Shown one piece after another: positions 43,343-53,388 of a DNA stretch of 64,000 nt; positions within the stretch are counted from its first letter, which is position 1; each line of letters opens with the position of its first letter. The notes under the pieces were generated by a model, which did not search any database, was not told the origin of the DNA, and saw nothing but the letters and a program-made list of their open reading frames with translations. A program made the translations under genes and the position numbers. The DNA is from Prochlorococcus_E sp000760215. Its GTDB lineage: Bacteria > Cyanobacteriota > Cyanobacteriia > PCC-6307 > Cyanobiaceae. The DNA is taken from assembly GCF_047303175.1 (NCBI RefSeq), contig NZ_CP138945.1; one strand, given 5' to 3'.

Positions 43343-45334
43343 TTGGCGGCGATAGTATCTATTGGCTGGCTTGCAAGTTCAGCATCTGTGGCCTTTTTGC
43401 TTCTTTCTCCTTCAGAGGCTTGTTTGGCATTCTCAAAATCTTTAGGTGAGATTGCTCAAAATAATCAGGACGTAAAACTAGAAAAAGATGATATATTTTT
43501 AGAATTGCAAATTCTTGCTGATAGCCAATATTGGGAAAAAGAAAACTTATTTGTTGCAGAAGGCAATGTTAAAGCACTAATTCATGGAGGTAATATTAAG
43601 GCCGATAGAATTGAAGTTGATAGATTAAATAAAACTATAATAGCTACAGGTAATGTTGTTTTTAATACTAAAGGTAATTATTTAGAGGCTAGCTCATTTA
43701 AATATGACCTTGTTCAAAATAAAGGTGAAGTTTATGATGTTTATGGTGTAATTGATATAAAACTAATCCCTAAAGATCTAAATTTAAATAAACCAATTTC
43801 TTTAAAACAATCTAAGGATAGAGAAAATAATCAGACTGATTTTGGAGATGTTCGGTTAGTAGATGGCTTCCTTATCCAAGGTGGCTTTAGGCTTGATATG
43901 GAAACAATAGAAAATTTTGATGAAGAAAGTAATTCTGTCAATAAATGGCGCATAAAAGCATCCAAGTTGCTTATTTATAAAGATGGCTGGAAAGCTGAAA
44001 AAGTAAGCTTTACTAATGATCCTTTTAACCCTGCTCAAATTCGTATTGAATCTTATAAAGTTGAACTTAAGAAAAATAACTTAGGTTTAAAGAATGCAAA
44101 TATTACTGCTCAAAAGAGTTATCTTCTATTAGAAGACTTTTTAAGAATACCTATCGGAAATAGAAGGTTTCAAATAGGTAAAGAAGAAAAACCTCAAAAC
44201 TGGATTCTAGGAGTTGATGGAAAAGATAGGGATGGTGTTTTTATTGGCAGGCAACTTAGATCTGTACAAATTGGTGATAAATACTCTTTATCACTTCAGC
44301 CTCAGTACTTACTACAACGCTCAATAAGTGGAGAGACTTCAGCATATCCTGAGAATGGTAAAACATTTAATAGTTCAAAAGTAACTACTTCTACAAACTT
44401 AGAAGACTTGTTTGGATTAGAGGCGGAGATAGATGGTAGTTTTCTAAATTGGAATAGTAAAATTGAGGCTGATATTACTACTTTTAATAGAAAAAAATTT
44501 GCAAATGGTGCAAGGTATGCTGCAAATTTTTCGAAGGAAATTAATTTAAATGAGATAAAAGATTTAAGGGCTAATATTTTTGCATTGTATCGCGAGAAAG
44601 TATGGAATGGCTCTTTGGGTAATACAGATATATATACAGCATTTGGAATAGATTTTGATAAAAATGGATCTTCAAAATTTGGTAAGATTAAATATGATTA
44701 TAATTTCAGAATTGGATTAGGCGAATATCAGGCTGAAAGGCTTGACTCTTTAGAACTTATGTCTTCTTTGAGGACAAATTTCTCTTCAGAGTTTAAATTT
44801 AATTACCCAATATTTACCTCATTAAATAATTTACCTGCTAAATACATTGCCTCTCCTTTTTCAGCAGAAAATATACAAACTGGAATTAATTTAAATGCTA
44901 TTATGAATACATCTATTAGCTCTTATAACAATAATAAATATCAGACTAGCATAACATTTGGGCTGGGACCAGAGTTGATTTTGGGTAATTTACGGAGAAA
45001 ATATTTTGATTATACAAAGTTATCTATTCTGCCTAGCTATACATTTAAAAGTGGGGATAGCCCATTTAAGTTTGATAATGATAGGGATTTAGTTAAATTA
45101 AAGATTGATTTAACACAGCAATTATTAGGACCAATTATTATTAAAAATATCAATGAATATAATATAGACACTAATTCTGCGAATTATGGCGATTCAATAT
45201 CTTCTAAGCTAGCAATTATGTGGCAACGTAGGGCTTATGAATTTGGTTTATTCTATGATTATAAGAATGAATCAGGTGGCTTAAGTTTTCGCTTGAATGG
45301 ATTTGACTTTAAAGGTAATCCTAGTTCCTTTTAG
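43343..45334 (+). CDS. DUF3769-like envelope protein: LptA-like domain plus beta-rich C-terminus
   Basis: A 663-residue protein with a signal-like hydrophobic start (about residues 1-22). Residues ~45-115 show OstA/LptA-like repeats (VAEGNVKALIHGGNIKADRIEVD, then TIIATGNVVFNTKGNYLEASSF). The remainder alternates polar and hydrophobic residues and is Asn/Tyr rich, as in outer-membrane beta barrels, and ends in Phe (GNPSSF). This resembles the cyanobacterial DUF3769 family and suggests lipopolysaccharide transport (inference). The start is TTG directly after an in-frame stop, so the exact start is uncertain. Confidence 0.75.
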   Translation: MAAIVSIGWLASSASVAFLLLSPSEACLAFSKSLGEIAQNNQDVKLEKDDIFLELQILADSQYWEKENLFVAEGNVKALIHGGNIKADRIEVDRLNKTIIATGNVVFNTKGNYLEASSFKYDLVQNKGEVYDVYGVIDIKLIPKDLNLNKPISLKQSKDRENNQTDFGDVRLVDGFLIQGGFRLDMETIENFDEESNSVNKWRIKASKLLIYKDGWKAEKVSFTNDPFNPAQIRIESYKVELKKNNLGLKNANITAQKSYLLLEDFLRIPIGNRRFQIGKEEKPQNWILGVDGKDRDGVFIGRQLRSVQIGDKYSLSLQPQYLLQRSISGETSAYPENGKTFNSSKVTTSTNLEDLFGLEAEIDGSFLNWNSKIEADITTFNRKKFANGARYAANFSKEINLNEIKDLRANIFALYREKVWNGSLGNTDIYTAFGIDFDKNGSSKFGKIKYDYNFRIGLGEYQAERLDSLELMSSLRTNFSSEFKFNYPIFTSLNNLPAKYIASPFSAENIQTGINLNAIMNTSISSYNNNKYQTSITFGLGPELILGNLRRKYFDYTKLSILPSYTFKSGDSPFKFDNDRDLVKLKIDLTQQLLGPIIIKNINEYNIDTNSANYGDSISSKLAIMWQRRAYEFGLFYDYKNESGGLSFRLNGFDFKGNPSSF

Positions 45335-45359
45335 CTTTTTATTCATAGTCACGATTTTC

Positions 45360-45983
45360 TCAATAAGAACCAAATTGAAAATTTTTTAAGTAAGGAAGAT
45401 TGCTTCTTACTATATTTATTTTCTCTTTCTCTTCTAGTAAAGTTGATGTTGCATCCCATCTTCCTGATATCAACATCTCCATAGCTCCAATATCTATTTT
45501 TAAAGGTATATTAATTTCTTTAGATGTAAGTAATTTCTTTTTAATATCCAATTGAAACTTTGCTTTTTCTCTATTTTGAATACTGGCAATCAAAGTTTTT
45601 TGCTGTGATTCCGAAATGCATGCACATGGAATCCCAATTGATAAACAATTTCCGAAGAAGATTTCAGCAAAGCTTTGACCAATTATTGCTCTAATTCCCC
45701 ATCTCATAAGGGCTTGTGGTGCATGCTCTCTACTAGAACCACATCCAAAGTTTCTATCAACAATAAGTATTGACTTCATTTTATCTTGATCAAAAGGGTG
45801 TAATCCATTTTTTTCTTTACGATCATCGGCGAAAACGTTAGAACCAAGTGAATCAAAATTGATGCACTTTAAAAAACGTGCAGGGATAATTCTATCGGTA
45901 TCTATATCATTTCCCTTCAAGTAAAGACATTCACCTTCGATTGTTTGAACAGGACCTGAGGGAAAAGGAGAAATGTGCTGCAT
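45360..45983 (-). CDS. leuD: 3-isopropylmalate dehydratase small subunit
   Basis: A 207-residue LeuD that pairs with LeuC to isomerise isopropylmalate in leucine synthesis. The swivel-domain block GCGSSREHAPQALMRWGIRAIIGQSFAEIF is intact, with NCLSIGIPC after it. Compared with many bacterial LeuD proteins it has the usual length. It starts five bases after the leuC stop. Confidence 0.96.
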   Translation of the reverse strand: MQHISPFPSGPVQTIEGECLYLKGNDIDTDRIIPARFLKCINFDSLGSNVFADDRKEKNGLHPFDQDKMKSILIVDRNFGCGSSREHAPQALMRWGIRAIIGQSFAEIFFGNCLSIGIPCACISESQQKTLIASIQNREKAKFQLDIKKKLLTSKEINIPLKIDIGAMEMLISGRWDATSTLLEEKEKINIVRSNLPYLKNFQFGSY

Positions 45984-45988
45984 TTATT

Positions 45989-47404
45989 TTATGATTTTAA
46001 GGAAAAAAGTTTTCTGACATCTATTACAGCTCCTGTTACTGCAGCCGCAGCAACCATTGCAGGACTCATTAATAACGTTCTTCCTTTGGCTGATCCTTGC
46101 CTGCCTTTGAAGTTTCTGTTGCTTGAACTTGCGCTTATTTGATTCTTTTCTAGCTTGTCTGGATTCATGGCAAGACACATTGAACAACCTGGCTTTCTCC
46201 ATTCGAAACCAGCTTTTATAAAAATATCGTGTAACCCTTGATCTTCAGCTTCTTGAGCAACTTGTTCTGAACCAGGTACTACAAAAGCTTTGACTCCTTT
46301 CGCAACTTGTCTCCCTTTGACTATTTCTGCTGCTTTTTCTAAATCGCTTAAGCGACCATTTGTACAACTACCTATAAAGCAAACATCTATAGGTAGGCCT
46401 TCGATAGGTTTCCCTGGTTCTAGATTCATGTATTCATAAGCTTCCAAAGCAATTTGCTGGTCAATTTTATCTAGTGATTCTGGTCTGGGAATCGATGCAT
46501 TGACTCCTATTGCTTGGCCAGGCGTAATGCCCCATGTGACTGTAGGAGGTATTTTTGAAGCATTAAATCTTACTTCGTCATCGTAGATTGCATTTGTATC
46601 GCTTTGCAGAGATTCCCACCATTTAGTGGCTGCATCCCAACTTTGCCCTTTTGGTGAATAGCTCTTCCCTTTTAGATAGTTGAAAGTTGTTTTGTCAGGG
46701 TTTATGTACCCGCATCTTGCACCTCCTTCAATTGCCATGTTGCAGATAGTCATCCTTTCTTCCATTGAAAGGCTTTCTATTGCAGGCCCAGCAAATTCAT
46801 ATGCAAAACCAACACCATCTTTTACTCCAAGTATCTGAATAACGTGGAGAATTAGATCCTTTGCAAATACTCCAGGTCCTAACTGACCGTCAAACCACAA
46901 CCGTCGAACTTTGAGTTTTTTCATTGTTAAAGTTTGACTTGCAAGGACATCTCGCACTTGGCTGGTCCCTATCCCAAATGCAATTGCTCCAAAAGCTCCA
47001 TGAGTAGAGGTATGAGAATCGCCGCATGCAATCGTCATGCCAGGTTGGGTTAAGCCTTTTTCCGGGGCAATTACATGAACAATGCCTTGATTGCCAGAAC
47101 CTAAACCGAAAAATTTTATTGAGTGTTTTTTGCAATTCAACTCAAGAGTTTGCAGCATTTCTTCTGCAAGAGAATCAAGGAATGGTCTTTCTTGAGTTGT
47201 AGTAGGGACAATATGATCAACTGTTGCGATTGTTCTTTCTGGGCAGGAAACGCTTAATTTTTTTTCGTCTAGAGCAGCAAATGCTTGCGGACTAGTGACT
47301 TCATGAATCAAGTGCAATCCTATAAATAGTTGAGTTGCTCCACCAGGAAGTTCTGTAACCCTGTGTAGATCCCAAATCTTGTCGTAGAGCGTATTTGAGC
47401 TCAA
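45989..47404 (-). CDS. leuC: 3-isopropylmalate dehydratase large subunit
   Basis: A 471-residue aconitase-family enzyme. The three [4Fe-4S] cysteines are visible as CFIGSCTNGRLSD (about residues 344-356, first Cys) and PGCSMCLAMNPD near residue 405 (the pair). TIACGDSHTSTHGAFGAIAFG holds active-site residues. The length is normal. It lies 26 bases after cinA and five bases before leuD. Confidence 0.97.
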   Translation of the reverse strand: MSSNTLYDKIWDLHRVTELPGGATQLFIGLHLIHEVTSPQAFAALDEKKLSVSCPERTIATVDHIVPTTTQERPFLDSLAEEMLQTLELNCKKHSIKFFGLGSGNQGIVHVIAPEKGLTQPGMTIACGDSHTSTHGAFGAIAFGIGTSQVRDVLASQTLTMKKLKVRRLWFDGQLGPGVFAKDLILHVIQILGVKDGVGFAYEFAGPAIESLSMEERMTICNMAIEGGARCGYINPDKTTFNYLKGKSYSPKGQSWDAATKWWESLQSDTNAIYDDEVRFNASKIPPTVTWGITPGQAIGVNASIPRPESLDKIDQQIALEAYEYMNLEPGKPIEGLPIDVCFIGSCTNGRLSDLEKAAEIVKGRQVAKGVKAFVVPGSEQVAQEAEDQGLHDIFIKAGFEWRKPGCSMCLAMNPDKLEKNQISASSSNRNFKGRQGSAKGRTLLMSPAMVAAAAVTGAVIDVRKLFSLKS

Positions 47405-47429
47405 GTTGTAACCCCAATAGAAAGAAAGA

Positions 47430-48698
47430 TTAGCTTTGCTTAAGCAAAGCTAATCGAAGTTTGTCTAGTGCTCTCACAACACTCAATTTTTGTATACCTT
47501 CTCTTGCTCTGTGCACTCCGAAATTCTCTTGGGTTGATTGAATTCCTTTTGGCGATGCTATGCATAGCTCTACTAACCCTATAGGTTTGGTAGGTGTGCC
47601 TCCGCTTGGTCCGGCAACCCCACTTATAGCAATAGACCAATCAGCTTGGAACTTCTGAAGTGCCCCTAATGCCATTTCTTTAGCTACTTGTTCAGAGACA
47701 GCACCATATTTATTTATTAGCTCATTAGGAACTCCCAAAACCTTTTGCTTGATGGAGTTGTTATATGCGATCACTCCTCCAAGGAAGACATCTGAGGATC
47801 CTGGAACACTGGTTAGGGCTGATGCGATCCTCCCTCCTGTGCATGACTCTGCAATAGTGAGAGTTTCTGAACGTTTGCGTAATAAATCAATCACAACTGA
47901 CGCTAAGGTTTCATGATTCTTCCCAAAGGGATTTAAACCAATGCGATCACATAACTCTGATTCGATAGGAATTATTAACTTAATTGCTTCTTCATTGGTC
48001 TTTGCTTGAGCTGTTATTCGTACTTTGACTTCTCCTAAAGATGCATAAGGTGCAATTGTTGGATTCTTTTTTATTAATAAAGTTGGTATCTTTTCTGCAA
48101 GACTAGACTCTGATATTCCAGAGAATTTAAGGACTGTACTTCTTATTATTCCTTTTTCTTTGAACTGATTACTGAGCCATAACTCTAGTGTATCTTTCCA
48201 CATTCGTTTCATTTCAGCAGGTACTCCTGGCAATGTAATTATAGTGAAGTCTTTTTTGGGGCTCCAGATCATTCCTGGAGCTGTTCCTATTTTGTTTGGG
48301 ATAACAGTTGAATCTTTAGGAAATAGTGCTTGCTTAAAATTGCTCTTAGGAAAACTATCTTGGTCATTGAATTTCTTTTTTATCTCTTCTAAAATTTTTT
48401 GATCTTCAATTAAGTTCTCACCAAAAGCTTTTACGATTGCTTCGGTGGTTAAATCATCGATTGTTGGGCCTAAACCTCCTGTTGTTATTAAAACCTGACT
48501 TCTTTGAGATGCTTCAACAACAATTTCCTGTAAACGCTTCGAGTTATCACCAATTACACCCTGTCGATAATGAGGTAATCCAATTAGCGCTAATTGCTCT
48601 GCTAGCCACTGTGCATTGCTATTTAAAATGTTGCCTAGTAACAACTCTGTTCCAATACAAAGGATTTCAACCCCTTTATTTTTTATATTTTCAGCCAA
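47430..48698 (-). CDS. cinA: CinA-like bifunctional protein (MoCF + nicotinamide-nucleotide amidase)
   Basis: A 422-residue CinA. The N-terminal molybdopterin-binding-like domain has TTGGLGPTIDDLTTEAI and IITLPGVPAEMK. The C-terminal PncC-like domain has LTIAESCTGGRIASALTSVPGSSDVFLGGVIAYNN and AISGVAGPSGGTPTKPIGLV, typical of nicotinamide mononucleotide deamidase. It may recycle NMN in NAD metabolism; older links to competence are weaker. It lies between glyA and leuC. Confidence 0.95.
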   Translation of the reverse strand: MAENIKNKGVEILCIGTELLLGNILNSNAQWLAEQLALIGLPHYRQGVIGDNSKRLQEIVVEASQRSQVLITTGGLGPTIDDLTTEAIVKAFGENLIEDQKILEEIKKKFNDQDSFPKSNFKQALFPKDSTVIPNKIGTAPGMIWSPKKDFTIITLPGVPAEMKRMWKDTLELWLSNQFKEKGIIRSTVLKFSGISESSLAEKIPTLLIKKNPTIAPYASLGEVKVRITAQAKTNEEAIKLIIPIESELCDRIGLNPFGKNHETLASVVIDLLRKRSETLTIAESCTGGRIASALTSVPGSSDVFLGGVIAYNNSIKQKVLGVPNELINKYGAVSEQVAKEMALGALQKFQADWSIAISGVAGPSGGTPTKPIGLVELCIASPKGIQSTQENFGVHRAREGIQKLSVVRALDKLRLALLKQS

Positions 48699-48714
48699 AG
48701 GACTATTCTTTTTT

Positions 48715-49956
48715 TTAACTATAAAGAGGAAAACGATTACATAGACGGATTACTTTTTCTTTGCAGGCTTTCTTAATTGATAGATCTTCTGGGTTTAACA
48801 GACAATCAGCTATAACATCAGCAACCTCAATAAATGCAGCCTCTGTAAAGCCTCTGGTTGTTAAGGCAGCTGTACCTAACCTTAGGCCACTAGTTACAAA
48901 TGGGGATTCAGGATCAAAAGGCACAGTGTTCTTATTGGCTGTTACGTTTATTTCGCTAACAAGATAATCAGCTTTTTTCCCTGTCATGCTAATGCTTCTT
49001 AAATCTAATAGAACAATATGATTGTCCGTGCCTTTGCTAACTACTGCTATTCCTCTCTCTTGCAAGCGCTTAGCTAAAGCTTTTGCGTTAGTTACTACTT
49101 GATAACTATATTTTTTAAATTTAGGATCTAATGCTTCTCCAAATGCAACTGCTTTAGCAGCAATTATGTGCTCTAAAGGACCTCCTTGGTTCCCTGGAAA
49201 TACAGCTTTATCAAACTTTTTTCCAAACTCTTCATTTCTACAAAGTATTAATCCACCTCTGGGACCTCTTAGTGTCTTATGAGTAGTAGTCGTTACCACA
49301 TCGCAATATGGTATTGGATTAGGATGGATACCACTAGCAACTAAGCCTGCTATATGAGCCATGTCTGCTAGTAAATAAGCTCCTACTTCATCTGCTATAG
49401 ATCTAAAAGCCTCGAAATCAATAGTTCTTGGATACGCAGAATATCCACAGATAATTAGTTTTGGCTGACTTTTTATAGCAACTTCTCTAACCATTTTCAT
49501 ATTCAGCATTTCTGTCTCTGGATCAACTTCATAATGAACAGCGTTAAACCATTTCCCACTAACATTTACTGGAGATCCGTGGGTTAAATGTCCTCCATGG
49601 GATAAATCCATTCCCATGATTGTGTCTCCTGGTTTTAGCAGTGCAAGTAAGACTGCAAAATTTGCTTGTGCTCCACTATGAGGTTGAACATTTGCCCAAT
49701 CTGCATTGAAAAGTAACTTTGCTCTTGAGATAGCTAATTCTTCAATGGCATCAATATGCTCACAACCACCGTAGTAGCGTTTTTTAGGAAGACCTTCAGC
49801 ATATTTATTAGTTAATACACTACCTTGAGCTTGCATAACTGCTTGAGATGCAAAGTTTTCACTAGCAATAAGTTCCAAGTGAGTTTGCTGTCTTAATAGC
49901 TCTTTATTTATTAAAAGTGAGATATCAGGATCGGTATTTTCTAGTTTTGAATTCAT
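48715..49956 (-). CDS. glyA: Serine hydroxymethyltransferase
   Basis: A ~413-residue PLP enzyme that converts serine and tetrahydrofolate to glycine and methylene-tetrahydrofolate, supplying one-carbon units and photorespiratory flux. The PLP lysine is in VTTTTHKTLRGPRGG, and the HSGAQAN and GPRGGLI blocks are intact. A GTG 14 codons upstream is in frame, but the ATG at 49956 gives the usual MNSKLENTDPDIS start. It begins a glyA-cinA-leuC-leuD transcript. Confidence 0.95.
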   Translation of the reverse strand: MNSKLENTDPDISLLINKELLRQQTHLELIASENFASQAVMQAQGSVLTNKYAEGLPKKRYYGGCEHIDAIEELAISRAKLLFNADWANVQPHSGAQANFAVLLALLKPGDTIMGMDLSHGGHLTHGSPVNVSGKWFNAVHYEVDPETEMLNMKMVREVAIKSQPKLIICGYSAYPRTIDFEAFRSIADEVGAYLLADMAHIAGLVASGIHPNPIPYCDVVTTTTHKTLRGPRGGLILCRNEEFGKKFDKAVFPGNQGGPLEHIIAAKAVAFGEALDPKFKKYSYQVVTNAKALAKRLQERGIAVVSKGTDNHIVLLDLRSISMTGKKADYLVSEINVTANKNTVPFDPESPFVTSGLRLGTAALTTRGFTEAAFIEVADVIADCLLNPEDLSIKKACKEKVIRLCNRFPLYS

Positions 49957-50084
49957 TGAAAACAAATGACTATTCCCCTTATTGGAGTGATTACTCACCG
50001 GATAGTAATCAAAGGTTGCCTCTGAGTACTTAAAATCTTTTTTTAATTTTTCTTTTGTGTGTGGATCACATTAAAAACTAGTAA

Positions 50085-50158
50085 CGCGCCTGGAGAGATT
50101 CGAACTCCCGACCCTCTGATCCGTAGTCAGATGCTCTAATCCGCTGAGCTACAGGCGC
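50085..50158 (-). tRNA. tRNA-Arg (anticodon ACG)
   Basis: A 74-base cloverleaf on the minus strand. The acceptor stem GCGCCTG pairs perfectly with CAGGCGC, discriminator G. The anticodon stem TCTGA/TCAGA carries loop CTACGGA, so the anticodon is ACG (A34 expected to be edited to inosine). The T loop is TTCGAAT, and no CCA is encoded. Confidence 0.97.
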
Positions 50159-50235
50159 ACATAATTTAATTAAGAGATTTGAGATCCTCTTAGTCAACTA
50201 TAAGATGGGATAAAGATCACATTAATACAAAAACA

Positions 50236-50493
50236 ATGCCTCTTAGGTGGTACGGCAATGGAGATCAAAATGATCCCATTTATTTGCATTTTTCTAGAAT
50301 AGTCAACTTCACTATTCATGCTATGGCCTTTGCTGCTGTTAATACAGGCCTTTGGCTTGCTCAGCAGATAAGGCATGGTTGGACACATTTGGAATTATTT
50401 ACTGGGCTTTGGCTTTTTGTAGTAATTTGCCATTTGATTTTTGTGATCATTCGACGACCTCCTTCGTCAGAAGACTCTCCATTGAAGGAGTAG
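50236..50493 (+). CDS. Small two-span membrane protein (85 aa)
   Basis: An 85-residue protein with two hydrophobic segments (about residues 24-42 and 54-72), a tryptophan-rich middle (RHGWTHLELFTGLWLF) and a short polar tail. It seems to be a cyanobacteria-specific membrane protein, but I do not recognise a named family. It lies 38 bases upstream of the DUF3181 gene on the same strand. Confidence 0.65.
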   Translation: MPLRWYGNGDQNDPIYLHFSRIVNFTIHAMAFAAVNTGLWLAQQIRHGWTHLELFTGLWLFVVICHLIFVIIRRPPSSEDSPLKE

Positions 50494-50531
50494 ACAAATT
50501 TGTTCTCACCCACTTAATTAGTTATTTCAAT

Positions 50532-50813
50532 ATGGATACGGAACAACTTCGAGATCTTCAGCTTGCAATTGCAGATCGTCTATATATTCAAATTGAAAAT
50601 TGGAACCTTTATTTGGGCGATGCAGGTTTATCAGAAGCTCTAGCAATTGAATGTAAAGTTCATATGAACAATGGCGCTAAAATTGCCGCTAGAAGGGCAA
50701 TAGACAGTGTTCAAGTGAAACTTGGGGGTGGGAGTACTGAATTACCCTTGTCTAAATTGATTTCTTCCGCTCAGGTTTTTGCATTAGAAGACATTCTAGA
50801 GACTTATTGCTGA
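50532..50813 (+). CDS. DUF3181-like small cyanobacterial protein
   Basis: A 93-residue soluble protein (MDTEQLRDLQLAIADRLYIQIENWNLYLGD, ending ALEDILETYC). The pattern fits the cyanobacterial DUF3181 family. The frame extends far upstream into the previous gene's sequence, but the ATG at 50532 gives the family start. Function unknown. Confidence 0.8.
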   Translation: MDTEQLRDLQLAIADRLYIQIENWNLYLGDAGLSEALAIECKVHMNNGAKIAARRAIDSVQVKLGGGSTELPLSKLISSAQVFALEDILETYC

Positions 50814-50931
50814 TTAAGTGAGGCTTCGCTTTTTTACACTTTCAAGAAAATTATCAATGCTTTCAGATATAGAACCTAAAAAAATAACTCTTTTTATTTT
50901 TTAGAAACATATCAGATAATGCATCTTAGGT

Positions 50932-52539
50932 TTAATTCAGTTTAATTTTTAACCTTAATATTTTTACTATCTCTTTCACCTCTTTAATACCTAACAGATT
51001 AGAAAAAATGCAGAATGACAATGTACTTATTAAAAGTGCTGAACAGAATTTAAAAATTTCAACAACTTGATTGCTTTCATTTAAAGATATTAGGTTTATA
51101 TTTGATGCAATTAAACCTGAGATTAAACCGCAAAATAAGAGTTTTAAAAAGTCAATAGCTAATTTCTTTAATAAGAGATTCTTGATCTTTAACTTGAGCT
51201 TTAATAAAAGTACGAGGCAAGTAAAAATATTTACACCTACAGTGGCTAGAATCAACCCTTTTGCACCAAAGTTTATAGTAAGCTCATTTGTCCAAGGTAA
51301 AGGTGCCCCAATGAAAAACCAATCTAAAAAGATGTTTAAACCAATTCCAATGACTGATATTTTGAATGGCGTATGACCGTCTCCAAGTGAATAAAAGATA
51401 CGGACTAATAAATCTCTTATTAGGTAAGCAGGCATGCCTATCCCATAGCAGATTAGAAGACCTGAAACAAGATTAATTGCGTTACCATCAAATACACCTC
51501 TCCCAAATATTATTTTAGTAATTGATACACTGAGAGCTATGAAAATTGCTCCTAGACAAATCATACTTGCAGATGAAAATATAAAACCTTGTCTGACACG
51601 TTTTATTAGATCAATTTGTTCTTCCTTGTCTTTAAGCTTTGAGAATGTTGGCAATAATGGTAATAATAAAGCATTGGAAATTAATCCTAATGGTGCTTGT
51701 ATTAGGAAATTCGCATAACTCAGACCAGAGGCTGCACCAACTATGCTCGAAGCAAAGAAGAGATCTGTTATAACATTTATTTGCAGCATTCCAGATGAAA
51801 GAGTTGCAGGTACAATTATTTTCCAAACTTCTTTTACCCCAGAACTTTTCCAATCAAATACTAATTTAAACTGTAATAGGCCTTCTCGTCTTAAGAATGG
51901 AATTTGAATTATCCATTGGATTATTGCTCCAATTAAACTAGCTATTGCTAAAACAATTCCACCTTTTAAGGCAAAATCAATTGACTGAATATCTTTATTC
52001 TGATATTGCCCAAAAGCACTAACTGCAATTATTAATACTAAACTTGAAATTATTGGAGATATAGAAGGTATTAGAAACTTATCCCTAGCATTTAGTGCCC
52101 CAAAACCTATCCCAATTAGTCCAGCTAATAGTGTTATAGGTGACATTATTTTTAATTGTTCTACCGCAATAGCATGAGTCTTTATATCTAGCCCTGGCCC
52201 TACAATACTTATAATTTGATCTGCTCCTAAGACTAAAACTATAGTGCAAATAATTAGGACGAAAGAAATGGAAGTATTTATTGAGCTAAGGATATATCTT
52301 CCTTCTTTTGGACTTTTTCTACTTAAAACACTAACTATTGCATTATGCAAAGGACCATTAATTCCTCCTATAAGGACTAGAAAAAATCCAGGCAAAATAT
52401 ATGCATAATTATATGCGTCATATGCTGAGCTAATACCAAAGACGCCAGCAATTACAATTTGCCTTACCATCCCTCCGGCCTTGCTTAGGAGAGTGCCAAG
52501 GCTAATTAGAGCAGAAATGCTTTTGAGAGACCTTTTCAT
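50932..52539 (-). CDS. murJ: MurJ/MviN-like lipid II flippase
   Basis: A 535-residue protein of the MOP superfamily with about 14 hydrophobic segments, which moves the peptidoglycan precursor lipid II across the membrane. Family cues are the start SLGTLLSKAGGMVRQIVIAGVFG, GSALNARDKF-like LNARDKFLIPS, and YANFLIQAPLGLISNALLLPLLP with TFSKL. The C-terminal half is A/T rich in codon use but uninterrupted. It is divergent from sfsA. Confidence 0.93.
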   Translation of the reverse strand: MKRSLKSISALISLGTLLSKAGGMVRQIVIAGVFGISSAYDAYNYAYILPGFFLVLIGGINGPLHNAIVSVLSRKSPKEGRYILSSINTSISFVLIICTIVLVLGADQIISIVGPGLDIKTHAIAVEQLKIMSPITLLAGLIGIGFGALNARDKFLIPSISPIISSLVLIIAVSAFGQYQNKDIQSIDFALKGGIVLAIASLIGAIIQWIIQIPFLRREGLLQFKLVFDWKSSGVKEVWKIIVPATLSSGMLQINVITDLFFASSIVGAASGLSYANFLIQAPLGLISNALLLPLLPTFSKLKDKEEQIDLIKRVRQGFIFSSASMICLGAIFIALSVSITKIIFGRGVFDGNAINLVSGLLICYGIGMPAYLIRDLLVRIFYSLGDGHTPFKISVIGIGLNIFLDWFFIGAPLPWTNELTINFGAKGLILATVGVNIFTCLVLLLKLKLKIKNLLLKKLAIDFLKLLFCGLISGLIASNINLISLNESNQVVEIFKFCSALLISTLSFCIFSNLLGIKEVKEIVKILRLKIKLN

Positions 52540-52622
52540 CTCTTAGGTCTTGAAAATTTCATAAATTATTGAATATTTCTTATATAGCTTCTTTGAATAT
52601 ATTGAAAAGAGATTTTCTTTTC

Positions 52623-53372
52623 ATGCTTGGCAAGACTATTAAAACTTTTCCCACTCTTGTAGAAGGAGTTTTGCAAAAAAGATATAAACGTTTTTTAGCT
52701 GATGTGCAATTAGATACAGGTGAAATCGTTACTGCGCATTGCGCTAATACAGGACCAATGAAAGGAGTTTTGTATCCAGGTGGTCGAGTCAGATTGAGAT
52801 ATGCACCTTCTCCCACTAGAAAGTTGTCTTGGTCTTGGGAACAAGCTCAGGTTCCCAGTGAAAAAGGTTATTGCTGGGTTGGTGTTAACACTTCATTGCC
52901 AAATACACTTGTAAGACTTGCTATTGAATCAGGCTTTTTAAATAAACAGTTGGGAGATATCAAGGAAATTAAAAATGAAGTTGTATATGGTATGGAAAGA
53001 AAAAGTCGAATTGACCTGCTCTTAATTCCAAATTCCAAAAATTTAGATACACGCAAGATCTTTTTGGAAGTTAAAAATACAACTTGGACTAAAGAAAATA
53101 AAGCCCTTTTCCCTGACTCGGTTACAAAAAGAGGGCAAAAACATTTGAAAGAAATGATGAGGGAATTGCCTTCTTCAAGGGCGGTTCTTGTTCCATGTAT
53201 CAGCAGAAATGATGTAGATATATTTGCTCCTGGTGATTCTGCAGATCCATCGTATGGGGATCTTTTTAGACTTGCCTTGTCTAAGGGCGTAGAGGTTTTT
53301 CCATGTGCCTTTAACTTCTATCAAGACCATATAACTTGGGAAGGAGTTAAGCCTTTTGTAACAAACGAGTAA
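52623..53372 (+). CDS. sfsA: SfsA family protein (sugar fermentation stimulation)
   Basis: A 249-residue SfsA. Family blocks are EGVLQKRYKRFLADVQLDTGE, the OB-like THCANTG-type motif AHCANTGPMKGVL, the nuclease-like core IFLEVKNTTW with VTKRGQKHLKEM, and VFPCAFNF near the end. It has been linked to sugar regulation in E. coli and is structurally an OB/nuclease fusion; its true role is unclear. The frame opens 18 codons upstream, but the ATG at 52623 gives MLGKTIKTFPTLVEG and fits the family. Confidence 0.9.
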   Translation: MLGKTIKTFPTLVEGVLQKRYKRFLADVQLDTGEIVTAHCANTGPMKGVLYPGGRVRLRYAPSPTRKLSWSWEQAQVPSEKGYCWVGVNTSLPNTLVRLAIESGFLNKQLGDIKEIKNEVVYGMERKSRIDLLLIPNSKNLDTRKIFLEVKNTTWTKENKALFPDSVTKRGQKHLKEMMRELPSSRAVLVPCISRNDVDIFAPGDSADPSYGDLFRLALSKGVEVFPCAFNFYQDHITWEGVKPFVTNE

Positions 53373-53388
53373 TTCTTTATGAATTTTT

